Source of the DNA: Oricola thermophila
Lineage (GTDB): Bacteria; Pseudomonadota; Alphaproteobacteria; Rhizobiales; Rhizobiaceae
Reading direction: 5' to 3'
Length of the DNA stretch: 64,000 nt
NCBI RefSeq assembly: GCF_013358405.1
Contig: NZ_CP054836.1
Span: forward strand, 1,426,001 to 1,490,000
Made by a program: the position numbers and the translations under genes. Under the pieces are notes generated by a model that saw only the letters and a list, made by a program, of their open reading frames with translations, made no database searches and was not told where the DNA came from. Of the stretch, positions 30,353-52,446 are shown piece by piece (position 1 is the first letter of the stretch; each line of letters begins with the position of its first letter).

Positions 30353-31186
30353 TTACTTCTTGCGCTGGTGGCGCGAACGCATGATGAACTTGTCTGTCGA
30401 CTTGTTCGAACGTGTCTTCTTGCCCTTGGTCGGCTTGCCCCAGGGCGTCACCGGATGGCGGCCGCCGGAAGTCCGGCCTTCACCACCACCGTGCGGGTGG
30501 TCGACCGGGTTCATGACGACACCGCGAACGTGCGGGCGACGGCCGAGCCAACGCGAACGGCCCGCCTTGCCGAGGTTGATGTTTCCGTGGTCCGGGTTCG
30601 AGACGGCACCAACGGTGGCCATGCACTTACCGGACACGAGGCGCTGTTCGCCCGAGTTGAGCCTCAGGATCGCCATGCCCTGGTCGCGACCGACGAGCTG
30701 GGCGTAGGTGCCTGCCGAGCGGGCGATCTGACCACCCTTGCCCGGCTTCATCTCCACGTTGTGAACGATGGTACCGACCGGCATGCGGCCGAGTTCCATC
30801 GCGTTGCCCGGCTTCACGTCCGCATAGTCCGCCGACACGACGCGGTCGCCGGCCTGCAGGCGCTGCGGCGCAAGGATATAGGACAGTTCGCCGTCATCAT
30901 ACTTCAGAAGCGCAATGAAGGCGGTACGGTTGGGATCGTACTCAAGGCGCTCCACCGTCGCTTCGACGTTCTTCTTGGAACGCTTGAAGTCGATGACGCG
31001 GTAGGTACGCTTGTGCCCGCCACCCTTGTTGCGCGACGTCATGCGACCATAGTTGTTGCGACCGCCCGACTTGCTCAGTCCCTCGGTCAGCGCCTTGACC
31101 GGTCCACCCTTGTGAAGACCGGAACGGTCGACCGTAACCAGCTGGCGCTGGCCGGGAGACGTAGGTTTGAAAGTTTTCAATGCCAT
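30353..31186 (-). CDS. rplB: 50S ribosomal protein L2
   Basis: The 277-residue L2 is needed for subunit joining and peptidyl transferase function. It has the [20 protein letters not shown] segment. The C-terminal [20 protein letters not shown] block carries the conserved histidine in the peptidyl-transferase-proximal loop. It lies 24 nt after rplW. Confidence 0.98.
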   Translation of the reverse strand: MALKTFKPTSPGQRQLVTVDRSGLHKGGPVKALTEGLSKSGGRNNYGRMTSRNKGGGHKRTYRVIDFKRSKKNVEATVERLEYDPNRTAFIALLKYDDGELSYILAPQRLQAGDRVVSADYADVKPGNAMELGRMPVGTIVHNVEMKPGKGGQIARSAGTYAQLVGRDQGMAILRLNSGEQRLVSGKCMATVGAVSNPDHGNINLGKAGRSRWLGRRPHVRGVVMNPVDHPHGGGEGRTSGGRHPVTPWGKPTKGKKTRSNKSTDKFIMRSRHQRKK

Positions 31187-31210
31187 AACAATTACCTCTC
31201 GGCCGACCGC

Positions 31211-31504
31211 TTAGAGCCCGGTCGTGACGTCGATGGACTGTCCATCGACGAGTGTCACAACCGCCTTTTTCACGTCGCTCTGCTTGCCCTTGATGCCGCG
31301 GAAACGCTTGACCTTGCCCTTGCGGACCAGCGTGTTGACCGCCTTCACCTTGACGCCGAACAGCGCTTCAACCGCAGCCTTGATCTCGGGCTTGGAAGCG
31401 TCGCGGGCGACATCGAAGACGACCTGGTTGTTTTCCGAGACGAGGGTCGATTTCTCGGTGATCACCGGAGAGACGATCACGTCATAGTGGCGAATGTCCG
31501 TCAT
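31211..31504 (-). CDS. rplW: 50S ribosomal protein L23
   Basis: The 97-residue L23 is a tunnel-exit protein and docking point for trigger factor and SRP. It has [20 protein letters not shown] and the conserved loop [19 protein letters not shown]. Its start overlaps the rplD stop by four nt. Confidence 0.98.
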   Translation of the reverse strand: MTDIRHYDVIVSPVITEKSTLVSENNQVVFDVARDASKPEIKAAVEALFGVKVKAVNTLVRKGKVKRFRGIKGKQSDVKKAVVTLVDGQSIDVTTGL

Positions 31505-32121
31505 TTGAACCGCTCCTCGAGTGCTTCGACCGCAGCCTTGGACAGCACCAGCTTGTTGCGGCGCAGTATGTCGTAGACGTTGATGCCCTGCACGGGCAGC
31601 ACGTCGATCTGCGGAATGTTCGACGCCGCCTTGCGGAAGTTGTCGTCGATCTCGGCGCCACCGATAACGAGGGCGCTGTCGAGCCCAAGGCCGGAAAGCT
31701 GGCCGACCAGCGTCTTCGTCTTGGCGTCGGCCGCCTTCAGGTCATCGACGACGATCAGGTCCGACGACTTGGCCTTGGCGGAAAGCGCGTGGCGCAGCCC
31801 CAAGGCGCGGACCTTCTTCGGCAGGTCGAACTCGTGGCTGCGAACAACCGGCCCGTGAGCCTTGCCGCCGCCGCGGAACTGCGGAGCGCGCGCCGAGGAG
31901 TGGCGTGCGCGACCGGTGCCCTTCTGGCGATACATCTTGGCGCCGGTGCGCGAGATATCGGCGCGGCCCTTGGTCTGGTGCGTGCCCTGCTGCTTCTTGG
32001 CAAGCTGCCACAGAACGACGCGCTGGATCAGGTCGGCACGCGGCTCGAGACCGAACACCTCGTCCGAAACCTTGACCGAGCCGGCGGCCTTGCCGGCGAG
32101 CGTGGTTACTTTGATATCCAT
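31501..32121 (-). CDS. rplD: 50S ribosomal protein L4
   Basis: The 206-residue L4 has a long loop reaching the exit tunnel ([20 protein letters not shown], then GGKAHGP). In many bacteria it represses the S10 operon; no S10-leader structure could be confirmed here. The start codon shares a nucleotide with the rplC stop, and the end overlaps rplW. Confidence 0.98.
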   Translation of the reverse strand: MDIKVTTLAGKAAGSVKVSDEVFGLEPRADLIQRVVLWQLAKKQQGTHQTKGRADISRTGAKMYRQKGTGRARHSSARAPQFRGGGKAHGPVVRSHEFDLPKKVRALGLRHALSAKAKSSDLIVVDDLKAADAKTKTLVGQLSGLGLDSALVIGGAEIDDNFRKAASNIPQIDVLPVQGINVYDILRRNKLVLSKAAVEALEERFK

Positions 32122-32843
32122 TATTCTGCCCCTTCCGCGCTCTCGGTGGCCGGAGCGGCGGCTTCAGCGCTTGCGCGCAACGCGGCCGGCTTCGGTGCAT
32201 CCTTCGGCAGGCTGGCCTTGACGGCATCGCGCACAAGGATCCAGGCACCCTTGGAACCGGGTACCGCGCCCTTGACGAGGATCAGCCCGCGCTCGGCGTC
32301 GGTGGAAACGACCTCTAGGTTCTGCGTGGTCACGCGCGTGGCGCCCATGTGACCGGCCATCTTCTTGCCCTTGAACACCTTGCCGGGGTCCTGGCACATG
32401 CCGGTCGAACCGTGAGAACGGTGCGAAAGCGAGTTGCCGTGCGTCGCGCGACCGCCACCAAAGTTGTGACGCTTCATGACACCCTGGAAGCCCTTGCCCT
32501 GGGTGGTGCCGGTTACATCGACCTTCTGGCCCGGCACGAAGTGATCGGCCGTCAGCTCGGCGCCGACGTCGATCATGTTGTCGGGCGAGACGCGGAATTC
32601 CGCGAGCTTCCGCTTCGGTTCGACGGACGCCTTGGCGAAGTGGCCGCGCAAGGCCTTCGTGGTGTTCTTCACCTTCGCGAAACCGGCGCCAAGCTGCACC
32701 GCGGTGTAGCCGTTCTTTTCTTCGGTACGCTGGGCCACAACCTGGCAGTTCTCCATCCGAAGAACTGTAACCGGCTGCTGCTCGCCCTCGTCATTGTAGA
32801 CGCGGGTCATGCCCAGCTTCTGTGCGATTACTCCTGAACGCAT
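32121..32843 (-). CDS. rplC: 50S ribosomal protein L3
   Basis: The 240-residue L3 is an early assembly protein reaching the peptidyl-transferase centre. It has [20 protein letters not shown], the loop [20 protein letters not shown] and the methylated-Gln region of the family. An Ala-rich C-terminal tail ([15 protein letters not shown]) is typical of alphaproteobacteria. The ATG at 32843 is preferred to an upstream TTG that would add six residues. Confidence 0.98.
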   Translation of the reverse strand: MRSGVIAQKLGMTRVYNDEGEQQPVTVLRMENCQVVAQRTEEKNGYTAVQLGAGFAKVKNTTKALRGHFAKASVEPKRKLAEFRVSPDNMIDVGAELTADHFVPGQKVDVTGTTQGKGFQGVMKRHNFGGGRATHGNSLSHRSHGSTGMCQDPGKVFKGKKMAGHMGATRVTTQNLEVVSTDAERGLILVKGAVPGSKGAWILVRDAVKASLPKDAPKPAALRASAEAAAPATESAEGAE

Positions 32844-32871
32844 TGGTTCATCCTTCCCCAATCCGGTTCGC

Positions 32872-33180
32872 TCAGAGCTTGATTTCGACGTCGACGCCGG
32901 CCGCCAGGTCGAGCTTCATCAGCGCGTCCACGGTCTGCGGTGTCGGATCGACGATGTCCAAGAGGCGCTTGTGGGTGCGCATCTCGAACTGCTCGCGGCT
33001 TTTCTTGTCGATGTGCGGCGACCGGTTCACGGTGAATTTCTCGATCCGTGTTGGCAGCGGCACGGGCCCACGCACGTTCGCGCCGGTTCGCTTCGCGGTC
33101 GACACGATTTCGCGCGTCGAGGCATCGAGGATCCGGTGATCGAACGCCTTGAGGCGAATGCGGATGTTCTGGCCGTTCAT
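32872..33180 (-). CDS. rpsJ: 30S ribosomal protein S10
   Basis: The 102-residue S10 (NusE) is a 30S head protein that also joins NusB and NusG in antitermination. It has [40 protein letters not shown] and [17 protein letters not shown]. It follows tufA by 71 nt and starts the S10 operon. Confidence 0.98.
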   Translation of the reverse strand: MNGQNIRIRLKAFDHRILDASTREIVSTAKRTGANVRGPVPLPTRIEKFTVNRSPHIDKKSREQFEMRTHKRLLDIVDPTPQTVDALMKLDLAAGVDVEIKL

Positions 33181-33251
33181 ACGACTTGTTCCTTATTCAA
33201 GAAACGAAGCGCGGCAGCGGGTGCCGCGCTCCGACAAACTTATAATTTCGC

Positions 33252-34427
<1,176 letters not shown>

Positions 34428-34511
34428 CTTTATTCTCCGTTCTTGTCTGTCACGCGGACAAAATGCTTGTCGTTACCGGCTCCGCGACGCGGAAGCCTGA
34501 GGGATCCCGCC

Positions 34512-36602
<2,091 letters not shown>

Positions 36603-36633
36603 GGGAGGAGGCCTCTCTGAAGGGTCTTCTTTA

Positions 36634-37116
<483 letters not shown>

Positions 37117-37151
37117 CTATTCGGCGGCGGCTGACGCCAGCCGCTAATAAA

Positions 37152-37523
37152 TTACTTCGGACGCTTGGCGCCGTACTTGGAGCGGCGCTGCTTGCGATTC
37201 TTGACGCCCTGCGTGTCGAGCACGCCGCGCAGGATGTGATAGCGGACACCCGGAAGGTCCTTCACGCGACCGCCGCGGATCATCACGACGGAGTGCTCCT
37301 GAAGGTTATGCCCTTCGCCCGGGATGTAACCAATCACTTCAAAGCCGTTGGTCAGACGAACCTTGGCGACCTTGCGGAGGGCCGAGTTCGGCTTCTTCGG
37401 CGTCGTCGTGTAGACTCGGGTGCAAACACCGCGCTTCTGCGGGTTGGCCTGAAGGGCCGGCACCTTGTTGCGCTTGACCGGAGCCACGCGGGGCTTACGG
37501 ACCAACTGGTTCACTGTAGGCAT
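37152..37523 (-). CDS. rpsL: 30S ribosomal protein S12
   Basis: The 123-residue S12 controls decoding accuracy. The loops [13 protein letters not shown] and [13 protein letters not shown] keep the lysines whose substitution gives streptomycin resistance, so it looks wild type. [20 protein letters not shown] is the normal start; an adjacent TTG is less likely. It is the first gene of the str operon. Confidence 0.98.
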   Translation of the reverse strand: MPTVNQLVRKPRVAPVKRNKVPALQANPQKRGVCTRVYTTTPKKPNSALRKVAKVRLTNGFEVIGYIPGEGHNLQEHSVVMIRGGRVKDLPGVRYHILRGVLDTQGVKNRKQRRSKYGAKRPK

Positions 37524-37973
37524 CAAGCCATCCTTCGTTCATTCAGGCGCGAATGCGCAAAAACTCGTTTCGCATCAACATGCGACAGCGGGGCACGCGG
37601 CCTTGGCAGGCCCTGCCCCAGTCGAACAGAGGAAACGGCGGACCGTTTCGTGTTATCGCGATGTATCAGCTTCGCTGGTAAGCCTTGTTTGAGATAAGCT
37701 TCAGGGCTCGGCGCCACCGAAAAATCGATCTCACATTGGCTTGGTGCGCGGCTATTAATACGCAAGGCCCTGTCACGTCAAGACAATCCGGGCACTTTTT
37801 GCGAATGCCATCGCGATAAGCCCGCCCGCCGGCCGGCCGCGCAATGTTCTTGCGCCTTCGCGCGCCCTCACGAAACTATATCATACGGATCAGCACGGGG
37901 CCGGATGGTGTCGCATCCTGCGCAAAAACATGCTGAATAAGCGAAACGAAACACCAGCAACGAAAGTCACCCG
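37524..37973. other. Intergenic region holding the str operon promoter and leader
   Basis: These 450 nt separate divergent rpsL and the hypothetical gene at 37974. The rpsL side (about 37524-37750) would be a leader of roughly 220 nt if the promoter at 37753-37781 is used. The remaining 190 nt toward 37974 are GC-rich. I see no coding sequence or tRNA. Confidence 0.6.
37753..37781 (-). promoter_or_regulatory. Sigma-70-type promoter of the str operon
   Basis: Read on the minus strand, TTGACG (37776-37781) and TTAATA (37753-37758) are separated by exactly 17 nt. The start of rpsL is about 230 nt downstream. It is the best-looking promoter in the rpsL-37974 gap and is oriented toward rpsL. Identification is from consensus and spacing only. 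Confidence 0.55.
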
Positions 37974-38348
37974 ATGCACGACCCCGATTCGGACGCGCCA
38001 CAAGGCATTTTCATCATCATCGGTCGCGTCTGGCCCGTGAAGGACGGGCCGGAAGCGCCGGTCCATATCCTGCTGGCCGCCCCCGACGACGACTCGGCCA
38101 TCCGGACGGCTCTGAACGCATTGGCTGAACGGGGCTACGAGGAGGCCGAATTCGACCAGATCGGGACGCTCGTCGATGCTCCGGACGAGGAGCCCCACGC
38201 CTCGGCCTACCAGGGCGCATGCGAGGGCGAAGTCGCCATCGTCACATTCGCCGAAGGGCTCGAGGAAGGCGAATCGCGGCAGCAGAAAGAGGAGGACGAG
38301 GAATGGGACCCCTTCTCCGTCCTGAAGGACTGGAAGCCCGGCGGCTGA
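37974..38348 (+). CDS. Hypothetical acidic protein between rpoC and rpsL
   Basis: This 124-residue, strongly acidic, cytoplasmic-looking protein has no known motif to my eye. It starts APQGIFIIIGRVWPVKDGPE, continues HILLAAPDDDSAIRTALNAL and AEFDQIGTLVDAPDEEPHAS, and ends in a charged low-complexity tail (QQKEEDEEWDPF). The ribosome site is weak (CGAAAG). It is the only plus-strand gene inside the ribosomal/rpoBC supercluster and ends against the rpoC terminator. The alternating strand and helix pattern suggests a small alpha/beta fold, but no function is assigned. Confidence 0.72.
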   Translation: MHDPDSDAPQGIFIIIGRVWPVKDGPEAPVHILLAAPDDDSAIRTALNALAERGYEEAEFDQIGTLVDAPDEEPHASAYQGACEGEVAIVTFAEGLEEGESRQQKEEDEEWDPFSVLKDWKPGG

Positions 38349-38374
38349 CCCGGCACCGACCGGCCCTGACGAAA

Positions 38375-38404
38375 TGAAAACGCCGGGCTCTCGGGCCCGG
38401 CGTT
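38375..38404 (-). terminator. Terminator between rpoC and the hypothetical gene
   Basis: A 10-bp stem (AACGCCGGGC at 38379-38388 with GCCCGGCGTT at 38395-38404) has a 6-nt loop. It is followed on the minus strand by TTTTCATTTC. It lies 23 nt after the rpoC stop and 31 nt after the convergent hypothetical gene, so it may serve both strands. Confidence 0.8.
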
Positions 38405-38426
38405 TCCTGTTTCTTGTGACTGCCGA

Positions 38427-42632
<4,206 letters not shown>

Positions 42633-42744
42633 GCCGTTCTCCTTGCGGGGGAATTCCCCAATTCAATGCGCGGAAGGGTTCGTCCGCTGTCCAGTTCGAA
42701 ATGCCGGCCGAACGGTGTTCGACACCGGTCGGCGCGGTGACGCG

Positions 42745-42771
42745 ACCGCCGGCGGCTGTCCCGCCGGCGGT
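42745..42771 (-). other. Hairpin between rpoB and rpoC
   Basis: An 11-bp perfect stem (ACCGCCGGCGG with CCGCCGGCGGT) and a 5-nt loop begins nine nt after the rpoB stop. No U-run follows, so it is more likely an RNA-processing or stability element than a terminator. Confidence 0.55.
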
Positions 42772-42779
42772 CCGCCGGT

Positions 42780-46925
<4,146 letters not shown>

Positions 46926-47103
46926 TGCCGCTCCTCATTGTCTGCCCTTTCGGGCCTGCCAGATGATGCTCCGCGCGCCGCGGAGTTTCTTACGGAAAGA
47001 GCGAAGACCCATGCGCCCGGCCTTCAAGCTCTTGAAACGGTAAAAACCCGTTTCCGGAAGCCGCGCCCGGCGGCCTCGGGAAAAGGGTTCACGCAACGCG
47101 CAT

Positions 47104-47132
47104 GCGACGGGCGGAAAACATCCGCCCGTCGC
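47104..47132 (-). promoter_or_regulatory. rplL-rpoB intercistronic hairpin (probable attenuator or processing site)
   Basis: A perfect 12-bp stem (GCGACGGGCGGA with TCCGCCCGTCGC) and a 5-nt loop starts nine nt after the rplL stop, in the 216-nt gap before rpoB. A second 7-bp stem lies at 46969-46985. E. coli has an attenuator and RNase III site at this place. Here no U-run follows, so the mechanism is open. Confidence 0.6.
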
Positions 47133-47141
47133 GATGCAGAA

Positions 47142-47525
47142 TTACTTCATCGAAGCCTTCGCGCCGGCTTCGGTCAGCTTCTTCACGATCTCCTCGGCCT
47201 CGCCCTTGGAGACGGCTTCCTTGACCGGCTTCGGAGCACCCTCGACGAGGTCCTTGGCTTCCTTCAGGCCAAGACCGGTGATCGAGCGCACTTCCTTGAT
47301 CACGTTGATCTTCTGGGCGCCGGCATCCTCGAGGATGACGTCAAACTCGTCCTTTTCCTCGGCAGCGGCAGCTTCACCGCCGGCAGCACCGCCGGCAACC
47401 GCGGCGACCGCGACCGGAGCGGCAGCGGAAACGCCCCACTTCTCTTCGAGCATCTTCGACAGTTCCGCGGCTTCCAGAACGGTCAGGTTGGACAGGTCTT
47501 CGACGATTTTTGCGAGATCAGCCAT
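47142..47525 (-). CDS. rplL: 50S ribosomal protein L7/L12
   Basis: The 127-residue stalk protein recruits translation GTPases. The N-terminal dimerisation helix pair ([20 protein letters not shown]) is followed by an Ala/Gly hinge at about residues 36-55 and the globular domain ([20 protein letters not shown], then [12 protein letters not shown]). It lies 57 nt after rplJ. Confidence 0.98.
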   Translation of the reverse strand: MADLAKIVEDLSNLTVLEAAELSKMLEEKWGVSAAAPVAVAAVAGGAAGGEAAAAEEKDEFDVILEDAGAQKINVIKEVRSITGLGLKEAKDLVEGAPKPVKEAVSKGEAEEIVKKLTEAGAKASMK

Positions 47526-47582
47526 TTACTTATTCCTTGGATTTTCAGGTTCGAACTTCAATTGGTTTCCGGTGAAGACAGC

Positions 47583-48101
47583 CTATGCCGCCTCGTCCTT
47601 CTGGGCGTAAGCGTTGAAAACGCGGGCAAGATTCCCTGCCGGAGCGTTGACAACCTGTGCGATGCGCGTCGCCGGCGTGGAGATCATGCCGACAAGTTTC
47701 GCGCGCAGCTCGTCGAGCGAAGGCAGTTCGGCAAGCGCCTTGATGCCCTTCTCGTCGAGTACCGTCGCACCGAGCGCACCGCCGAGCAGAACGAGCTTGT
47801 CGTTCGACTTGGCGAATTCACTCGCGACCTTCGGAGCCGTGACCGGATCGCTCGAATAAGCGATCAGCGTCTGCCCCTGGAACAGGTCAGACATTCCCTC
47901 GGCTTCCGTGCCCTTGAGAGCGATTTTGGCAAGACGGTTCTTCGCGACCTTCACCGATCCGCCCGCTTCACGCATCTTGGTGCGGAATTCGCCCATTTGC
48001 GCGACGGTGAGACCGGTGTAGTGGGCCACGACAACCGAGCCGGCTTCATTGAAGACGGTGTTCAGCTGCGTGACGAATTCGCGTTTTTCCGCTCTATCCA
48101 C
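47583..48101 (-). CDS. rplJ: 50S ribosomal protein L10
   Basis: L10 anchors the L7/L12 stalk to 23S rRNA and with L12 represses its own mRNA. The 172-residue protein has [35 protein letters not shown] and a C-terminal helix that binds L12. A GTG at 48101, seven nt after GGAGAG, fits the family start. Longer in-frame readings run into the leader. Confidence 0.96.
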   Translation of the reverse strand: MDRAEKREFVTQLNTVFNEAGSVVVAHYTGLTVAQMGEFRTKMREAGGSVKVAKNRLAKIALKGTEAEGMSDLFQGQTLIAYSSDPVTAPKVASEFAKSNDKLVLLGGALGATVLDEKGIKALAELPSLDELRAKLVGMISTPATRIAQVVNAPAGNLARVFNAYAQKDEAA

Positions 48102-48440
48102 TGCGTCTCTCCAATTTGCAGACCGACCCGTAAAGAGCGGCCTGCGGTTGCCTTTGCCGCCGAGAGAGCCCTTGGGATCACCCGACGACGTTCGAGGATC
48201 CTGCCCCCTTACGCCGGACACACGGTCGCGGCACAAGGCAATACGTCCGAACCCTCAAACCCGGCCTTGCGACCGAAATTCCACTGGGTCCTTGGCGTCT
48301 CATGCAGGCTCGTGCGAATTAAGGCGAACCACCTGCAATCTCGGACAGGGACCGGGCCTTGGCCCGGCTTTTCCGGACCGGCGAACCGGTCCGGAATTCT
48401 TCAGGGACAGGCGCTCGCAGCGCCTATCCGATCGACTTCA
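48102..48440 (-). ncRNA. Probable L10 leader in the rplA-rplJ gap
   Basis: This 339-nt gap has no credible gene. It contains two adjacent strong hairpins just after rplA: TTCCGGACCGG with CCGGTCCGGAA around CGAA at 48371-48396, and CCGGGCC with GGCCCGG at 48352-48367. The rest would be the 5' part of the rplJ message. An autoregulatory L10 leader is known at this location in many bacteria; the exact L10-binding fold was not proven. Confidence 0.5.
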
Positions 48441-49142
48441 TCAAGCCTCGACCGCGAGCGAAGAGGGATCGATCTTCAGACCGGGACCCATCGTCGACGA
48501 AATCGCGACGCGCTTGACATATGTTCCCTTGGCGCCCGACGGCTTGGCCTTGTTGACCGCGTCCGCAAACGCACGGATGTTCTCTTCCAGGGCCTTCGCG
48601 TCGAACGATGCCTTGCCGACGCCGGCATGAACGATACCGGCCTTCTCGACACGGAACTCGACAGCCCCGCCCTTGGACGCCTGCACGGCGGCCTTCACGT
48701 CCGGCGTAACCGTGCCGACCTTCGGGTTCGGCATCATGCCGCGCGGACCGAGCACCTTGCCGAGACGGCCGACCAGCGGCATCATGTCCGGCGTGGCGAT
48801 GCAGCGATCGAACTCGATCGTGCCACCCTGCACGATTTCCACCAGGTCTTCCGCACCCACGATGTCGGCACCCGCCGCCTTCGCTTCCTCGGCCTTGTCG
48901 CCACGCGCGAACACGGCCACGCGCACAGAGCGGCCCGTTCCGTTCGGCAGGTTGACAACGCCACGAACCATCTGGTCGGCATGGCGCGGATCGACGCCGA
49001 GATTGAACGCGACCTCGACGGTCTCGTCGAACTTCGCCTTGGCGCGTTCCTTTATCAGCCCCACGGCCTCCGAGAGGTCATAGAGCTTGTTGCGGTCGAT
49101 GCCTTCGCGGGCCTGCCGAATACGTTTTCCAACCGTCGCCAT
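48441..49142 (-). CDS. rplA: 50S ribosomal protein L1
   Basis: The 233-residue L1 forms the mobile E-site stalk and can repress the L11 operon. It has [20 protein letters not shown], the [20 protein letters not shown] signature and [18 protein letters not shown]. It is four nt downstream of rplK. Confidence 0.98.
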   Translation of the reverse strand: MATVGKRIRQAREGIDRNKLYDLSEAVGLIKERAKAKFDETVEVAFNLGVDPRHADQMVRGVVNLPNGTGRSVRVAVFARGDKAEEAKAAGADIVGAEDLVEIVQGGTIEFDRCIATPDMMPLVGRLGKVLGPRGMMPNPKVGTVTPDVKAAVQASKGGAVEFRVEKAGIVHAGVGKASFDAKALEENIRAFADAVNKAKPSGAKGTYVKRVAISSTMGPGLKIDPSSLAVEA

Positions 49143-49146
49143 CGCG

Positions 49147-49575
49147 TCAGCCCTCCACTTCCAGGCCCATCGAGCGGGCAGAGCCCTCGATCATGCGCAT
49201 TGCCGCCTCGACATCGGCGGCGTTCAGATCCTTCATCTTCAGCTCGGCGATTTCGCGGATCTTGTCGCGACCGATCTTGCCGGCGGAAGCCTTGCCGGGC
49301 TCCTTGGAGCCGGACTTCAGCTTGGCAGCCTTCTTGAGCAGATAGGACGCCGGCGGCGTCTTCGTCTTGAAGGTGAAGGACTTGTCCTGGTAGTAGGTGA
49401 TGGTCGTCGGGATCGGCGACCCCTTCTCCAGCTCCTGCGTGGCGGCATTGAACGCCTTGCAGAATTCCATGATGTTGATGCCACGCTGACCAAGCGCAGG
49501 ACCGATCGGCGGCGACGGCGTCGCCGACCCTGCCGGGACCTGAAGCTTGAGCTGGCCTGCAACCTTCTTAGCCAT
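49147..49575 (-). CDS. rplK: 50S ribosomal protein L11
   Basis: The 142-residue L11 forms the GTPase-associated centre with 23S rRNA and takes part in the stringent response via RelA. It has the proline-rich N-terminus [20 protein letters not shown] and the C-terminal rRNA-binding domain with [18 protein letters not shown]. It lies 106 nt after nusG. Confidence 0.98.
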   Translation of the reverse strand: MAKKVAGQLKLQVPAGSATPSPPIGPALGQRGINIMEFCKAFNAATQELEKGSPIPTTITYYQDKSFTFKTKTPPASYLLKKAAKLKSGSKEPGKASAGKIGRDKIREIAELKMKDLNAADVEAAMRMIEGSARSMGLEVEG

Positions 49576-49681
49576 TATTCACTCTCTTCTTCCAATTGTG
49601 CCGGTCGCCCGGCGGTTCAGAGTGTTGGTGGTGCGATCCGGCATCCGGCTACAGACACCCTTTCTCCCACCGCTACTCCGG

Positions 49682-50212
49682 TCAGCCCTTTTCGACCTGA
49701 CCGAATTCCAGCTCGACCGGGGTCGCCCGGCCGAAAATCGAGACCTCCACCTTCAGGCGCGAACGCTCCTCGTCCACCTCCTGAACGACACCGTTGAACG
49801 AGGCGAACGGCCCGTCGGAGACCCGAACCTGCTCGCCGATCTCGAAGGAGACGGAGGGCTTCGGCCGCTCGACGCCTTCCTGGATCTGGCCCAGTATCTG
49901 TTCGGCTTCCTTGTCGGTGATCGGGACGGGCTTGTTGTCCGAACCGAGGAAGCCGGTCACCTTCGGCGTATTCTTGATCAGGTGGAACACGTCATCGGTC
50001 AGATGGGCGCGCACCATGACGTAGCCGGGGAAGAACTTGCGTTCCGCGTCCACCTTGCGGCCGCGACGCACCTCGATGACCTTCTCGGTCGGCACGAGGA
50101 TCTGTTCGAAGTGATCCCACAGCCCCTTCGCCTTCGCGGCCTCCTCAATGGATTCGGCGACCTTCTTCTCGAAGTTCGAATATGCGTGAACAATGTACCA
50201 GCGAGCAGGCAT
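49682..50212 (-). CDS. nusG: Transcription termination/antitermination protein NusG
   Basis: The 176-residue NusG couples RNA polymerase to Rho or to ribosomal S10. The NGN domain begins [20 protein letters not shown] and has [15 protein letters not shown]. The C-terminal KOW domain has [20 protein letters not shown]. It follows secE by 24 nt. Confidence 0.98.
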   Translation of the reverse strand: MPARWYIVHAYSNFEKKVAESIEEAAKAKGLWDHFEQILVPTEKVIEVRRGRKVDAERKFFPGYVMVRAHLTDDVFHLIKNTPKVTGFLGSDNKPVPITDKEAEQILGQIQEGVERPKPSVSFEIGEQVRVSDGPFASFNGVVQEVDEERSRLKVEVSIFGRATPVELEFGQVEKG

Positions 50213-50236
50213 GTACCGTATTATCCGTGATAAAAT

Positions 50237-50434
50237 TTAGCGCGTCGGCCCAAAGATGAGGTCGAAACCCCAGCCGTAGATCTGATCGACGGTGAAAAAG
50301 AACACGGACGCGATCACCACCATCGCCAGGACCATGATCGTGGAGATCATGGTCTCGCGGCGGGACGGCCACGTCACTTTTGCCGTTTCTGAGCGAACTT
50401 GCTGCAGAAAGGTGAAAGGATTGGTTTTCGCCAT
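50237..50434 (-). CDS. secE: Protein translocase subunit SecE
   Basis: The 65-residue short-form SecE clamps SecY. A cytoplasmic amphipathic part with the conserved VRSETAKVTWPSRRET segment is followed by one membrane helix at about residues 33-54 (VLAMVVIASVFFFTVDQIYG). It is upstream of nusG, as usual. Confidence 0.96.
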   Translation of the reverse strand: MAKTNPFTFLQQVRSETAKVTWPSRRETMISTIMVLAMVVIASVFFFTVDQIYGWGFDLIFGPTR

Positions 50435-50504
50435 GTTGCCCGGTTCCGTTGCACGGCTCTCGCCGCGCGAAGTTATCTGTTCTCATGCAAGCGGACGAGA
50501 GACC

Positions 50505-50525
50505 AAAAAAGGGCGCTCGAAGCGC
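50505..50525 (-). terminator. Short hairpin with U-run after trnW
   Basis: On the minus strand GCGCT-TCG-AGCGC is followed by CC and six T residues, between tRNA-Trp and secE. The stem is only five bp, so it may be a partial terminator or attenuator separating trnW from secE-nusG. Confidence 0.4.
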
Positions 50526-50649
50526 GGAACGCTTCTTACACCATCGCCAGCTTTCCATGAATGCGCACCCGTCCGACAAGAACAATTCCAGCGCACCGGC
50601 TCACCTAAAGCCGATTCTCGGCAAAATCAAGAGGTCGTCGAAGAAAAAC

Positions 50650-50725
50650 TGGCAGGGGCAGCAGGATTCGAACCCGCGACCTACGGTTTTGGAGACCGTC
50701 GCTCTACCAACTGAGCTATACCCCT
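50650..50725 (-). tRNA. tRNA-Trp (anticodon CCA)
   Basis: This 76-nt gene encodes its 3' CCA. The acceptor stem AGGGGTA pairs with TGCCCCT. The D arm has GCTCAGTTGGTAGAGC, the anticodon loop TCTCCAAAAC has CCA, and the T arm has GGGTTCGAATCC. It lies between tufB and secE, the common bacterial arrangement. Confidence 0.98.
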
Positions 50726-50958
50726 AGGTCCGGCCGCGCAATATCCGCGACGGCGGGTCTCATATTACGGCGCTTTGGCCTTGTCCAGCCATTCCGTGAA
50801 ATGGCCGCGGATTTCTTCGCGCGAACCGCTTCGCCCGCCGGTTGCCCGCCCGGGGGAAGGCCGTTTTCCACAATGCGCGCCCCCGCGCCACCTGCGCAGG
50901 AGGCAGCCCGTTCGCCCGATTGGTGCAGCCCTGTGGCCGCTCTCCGACCGCGCAAACG

Positions 50959-50983
50959 AAAAAGGCGGGCCGAAGCCCGCCTT
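50959..50983 (-). terminator. Terminator after tufB
   Basis: On the minus strand AAGGCGGGC pairs with GCCCGCCTT around a 4-nt loop, followed by TTTTTCG. It begins 24 nt after the tufB stop. The 257 nt from the hairpin to trnW hold no other recognisable feature. Confidence 0.88.
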
Positions 50984-51006
50984 CCCCGCAACCGTTGTCG
51001 TTACGA

Positions 51007-52182
<1,176 letters not shown>

Positions 52183-52307
52183 GTACCTTTTCCTGTCTGT
52201 TTCGGTGGCTGAACATGGGAGCCCATGTTTGGGCGGGGGACATAAGGCTTTAAGCCATCAATCGCAAGGCAAAATTGCCCCCGTCACCGGGCATCGCGTC
52301 GGAAGGC

Positions 52308-52330
52308 TGGAGCGGGTGAAGGGATTTGAA
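52308..52330 (-). other. 3'-end fragment of tRNA-Gly: attachment-site scar
   Basis: Read on the minus strand these 23 nt are T-loop TTCAAAT, T-stem CCCTT, acceptor strand CACCCGC, discriminator T and CCA. GCTCCA with an implied 5' acceptor of GCGGGTG is characteristic of tRNA-Gly. The next bases (GGTTA) do not complete the T stem, which needs AAGGG, so the remainder of the tRNA is missing. A tRNA 3' end beside an integrase gene is the usual att site of an integrative element. Confidence 0.8.
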
Positions 52331-52400
52331 TAACCTCCAGATGCATAGATATTCCCGTGTTCTTACCCGCTTCGCGTTGCACAGTTTGTTGTACAGTTGT

Positions 52401-52417
52401 AATTGCATTTTGCAATT
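52401..52417. repeat. Inverted repeat upstream of the integrase
   Basis: AATTGCA-TTT-TGCAATT is a perfect 7-bp inverted repeat in AT-rich DNA, 30 nt before the integrase ATG. It may be an operator or a directionality-factor site; no function is shown. Confidence 0.45.
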
Positions 52418-52446
52418 TTTGCGAATCATTGAGTACGCGAGCTTTC

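Noticed and set aside
32843..32861. Longer rplC start at a TTG
   Set aside because: It adds six residues absent from the family; the ATG at 32843 has a usable ribosome site.
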